Positions 62,460 through 64,000 of a DNA stretch of 64,000 nt are shown here, piece by piece. The stretch spans positions 505,902,442 through 505,966,441 of the forward strand of contig NC_081410.1 in NCBI RefSeq assembly GCF_030272615.1, read 5' to 3'. Under the pieces are notes generated by a model, which had not been told where the DNA came from, made no database searches, and saw only the letters and a program-made list of their open reading frames with translations. Made by a program: the position numbers and the translations under genes. Positions within the stretch are counted from its first letter, which is position 1; each line of letters starts with the position of its first letter. Origin of the DNA: Cryptomeria japonica. Taxonomy: Eukaryota; Streptophyta; Pinopsida; Cupressales; Cupressaceae.

Positions 62460-62464
62460 GGTAT

Positions 62465-64000
62465 CACACCAGGTATTGTAATCTGGTTTTCATAAATCAG
62501 ATCACTTACCTCCTAAGGTAACCTTCATGTCCTCTAAAGCATTTAATGCTTCTTGCATATCCTCTCAAGCAGTCTTATGTTGACAATTGTCATCATTTCA
62601 TTGATGAGAATTGTAAACATGGATTGATAACTTTCAATCCTGACCCTTGATAAGATCATCCAATCTTGACCCTTCATTGCCCTATTTTTCCTATAATAGA
62701 GCTCTCATTCCTCCATTTCGTATCCAAGTTTTTTAGTATCAAACTTATAGACATTCTACTCATAACCCAAGTTTTATGCATCTAATCTATACACATTTTT
62801 ATCAAGCATTTTAATCCCTCTTTGAATAGAAATAATCTAATAAGCATTTTAGAAGTATTTCTCTTTATCATAATAATCATATTAAGCTAGTGTATCATGT
62901 TAGGATAGTTCTTTTACTAATCCTTTCATCTTATCATCATATACATGCTATTTAAGTTCATCTTTTGTTAATATCATGCACGTTAGGATTGCATTCATGT
63001 TAGATTGGTCAAACATCCCTCATTCTCGTGATTGTCATCCCTAAGTCACTTTGCGTAGTGATCTGAGAGCAAAGGCATTGGCTTAAGGGGTCTTGTGAGA
63101 TAGAGAACAATGGAACATCCCTTGGGAAGTTGAGATATTCCATATAGCTCCATAACTTGCACCAAGAGTTTCATTGGTGTGTGGACTAGTCTTGAATTCG
63201 TAATATTCGTTTCATCGAACCACTTTTCCCGCATACAAGTATGGAAGGTTAATTATTAAAAAAAGGTCTATTTTTTGCATACATTTGTGTAGTACATGAG
63301 ATTAATTTATAAACCATTTAGCAAATGATATTGTGTGTACAACAAATGTCTCAATGGAGAAATGATAGCTTCAAATCAACTTTGCATTCACTTACATGGA
63401 ACCAAACATGACTAAAACAAAACCTCTAAATTAGGAAGATAATCAAGCTCCATTACCAATAGGCTCATATTAAATATGTTTGCGATGAGGAGAGAGAGAT
63501 ATAAAGAGGAAGAGATAAAGGGGGCAAGAGAGAGAGAGAGAGAGTCTGGATATATCTGCAAAGGGCCCCCACCCAATTCGATTAGGGGTTGCTCGCCCTA
63601 CAATTCAACTGGTACTACTTGCCCTACAATTTGACTGGTATTGCTCACCCTATAATTATATGGGGGAGGGAAGAGCTAGTTCCAACAACAAATGGACTCC
63701 TCGGTAGAAGAGGTGGAGGCAACATGTGCGAATGCATATCAAGAACCAAAGCAATCAATTCCAAATCCATTACCTGTGGCATACCTTATAAATTCATATC
63801 CTCCACCAACACAAGGTGGGTAGGAGGCTATAGTTGGGTAGGTGGGAGACCCCTACTATTCTAAGGTGATTCAAATCCGACCCACATCTCCCGTAGGACC
63901 CTTCTCACGAGAACTTATCCTACCCATTTCACATGGCATGCTCTAAGCATTCTTAGCCACACAGCAACAGACCATCAAACCACCTACCATCAAGCTTTTG
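62465..64000. other. No identified gene; short repeats
   Basis: I see only AG microsatellite sequence (about 63523-63545) and imperfect repeats of TACTTGCCCTACAATT type (63590-63660). A 62-codon minus-strand frame (63234-63046) is protein-like in composition but matches nothing I know. Confidence 0.5.

Noticed and set aside
63046-63234. 62-codon minus-strand frame with protein-like composition
   Set aside because: No recognised domain, no flanking exon signals and no neighbouring coding remnants; too short to call.

Overview
This looks like nuclear DNA of a seed plant with a large, repeat-filled genome. A conifer or other gymnosperm is my best guess, because one gene sits in 64 kb, it carries multi-kilobase introns, and retroelements are nested several layers deep, but nothing proves the lineage. 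There is one apparently intact host gene, an RBP45-type RNA-binding protein on the minus strand (exons between 53183 and 60740). Almost everything else is transposable-element sequence at various stages of decay.

Layout: 1-4122 is the 3' part of a decayed L1-type LINE that lies in the end of an LTR. 4155-11699 is the interior of an element that encodes a degraded plant mobile domain (PMD) protein; it is split by a 3.68 kb solo LTR (6414-10090). 11700-43441 appears to be one 31.7 kb DNA transposon bounded by a perfect 21-bp terminal inverted repeat. 43442-47880 is a degraded coiled-coil-coding repeat split by a copia-like solo LTR. 47880-53182 is gene-poor 3' flank with several short tandem duplications. 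The RBP45 gene follows, then its promoter near 61.06 kb, a likely solo LTR at 61350-62459, and unannotated sequence to the end.

The large DNA transposon is the main discovery candidate. On its left it carries a + strand gene (12935-21107) with a zinc-ribbon-like region and the motifs NNCTGQFK and FFEDGHGKG, which I cannot place in a superfamily. On its right it carries a minus-strand multi-exon gene of unknown function (34125-32313). CTTAAG-containing minisatellite arrays lie in one orientation between the genes and in the opposite orientation between the second gene and the right end. Five later insertions sit inside it: a copia-like 3' fragment, a 4.1 kb hAT element with a perfect 8-bp target duplication, a 5'-truncated LINE with a 15-bp duplication that itself holds a solo gypsy-type LTR, a deletion-derived copia element with a TAATG duplication, and a 7 kb gypsy-like element with gag and protease but no reverse transcriptase or integrase. 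Removing these leaves an ancestral transposon of about 13.4 kb.

The coding regions of the mobile elements all contain stops or frameshifts, so none looks active here. Boundaries were read by eye from terminal repeats and target duplications. Superfamily names rest on motif recognition, not on searches.
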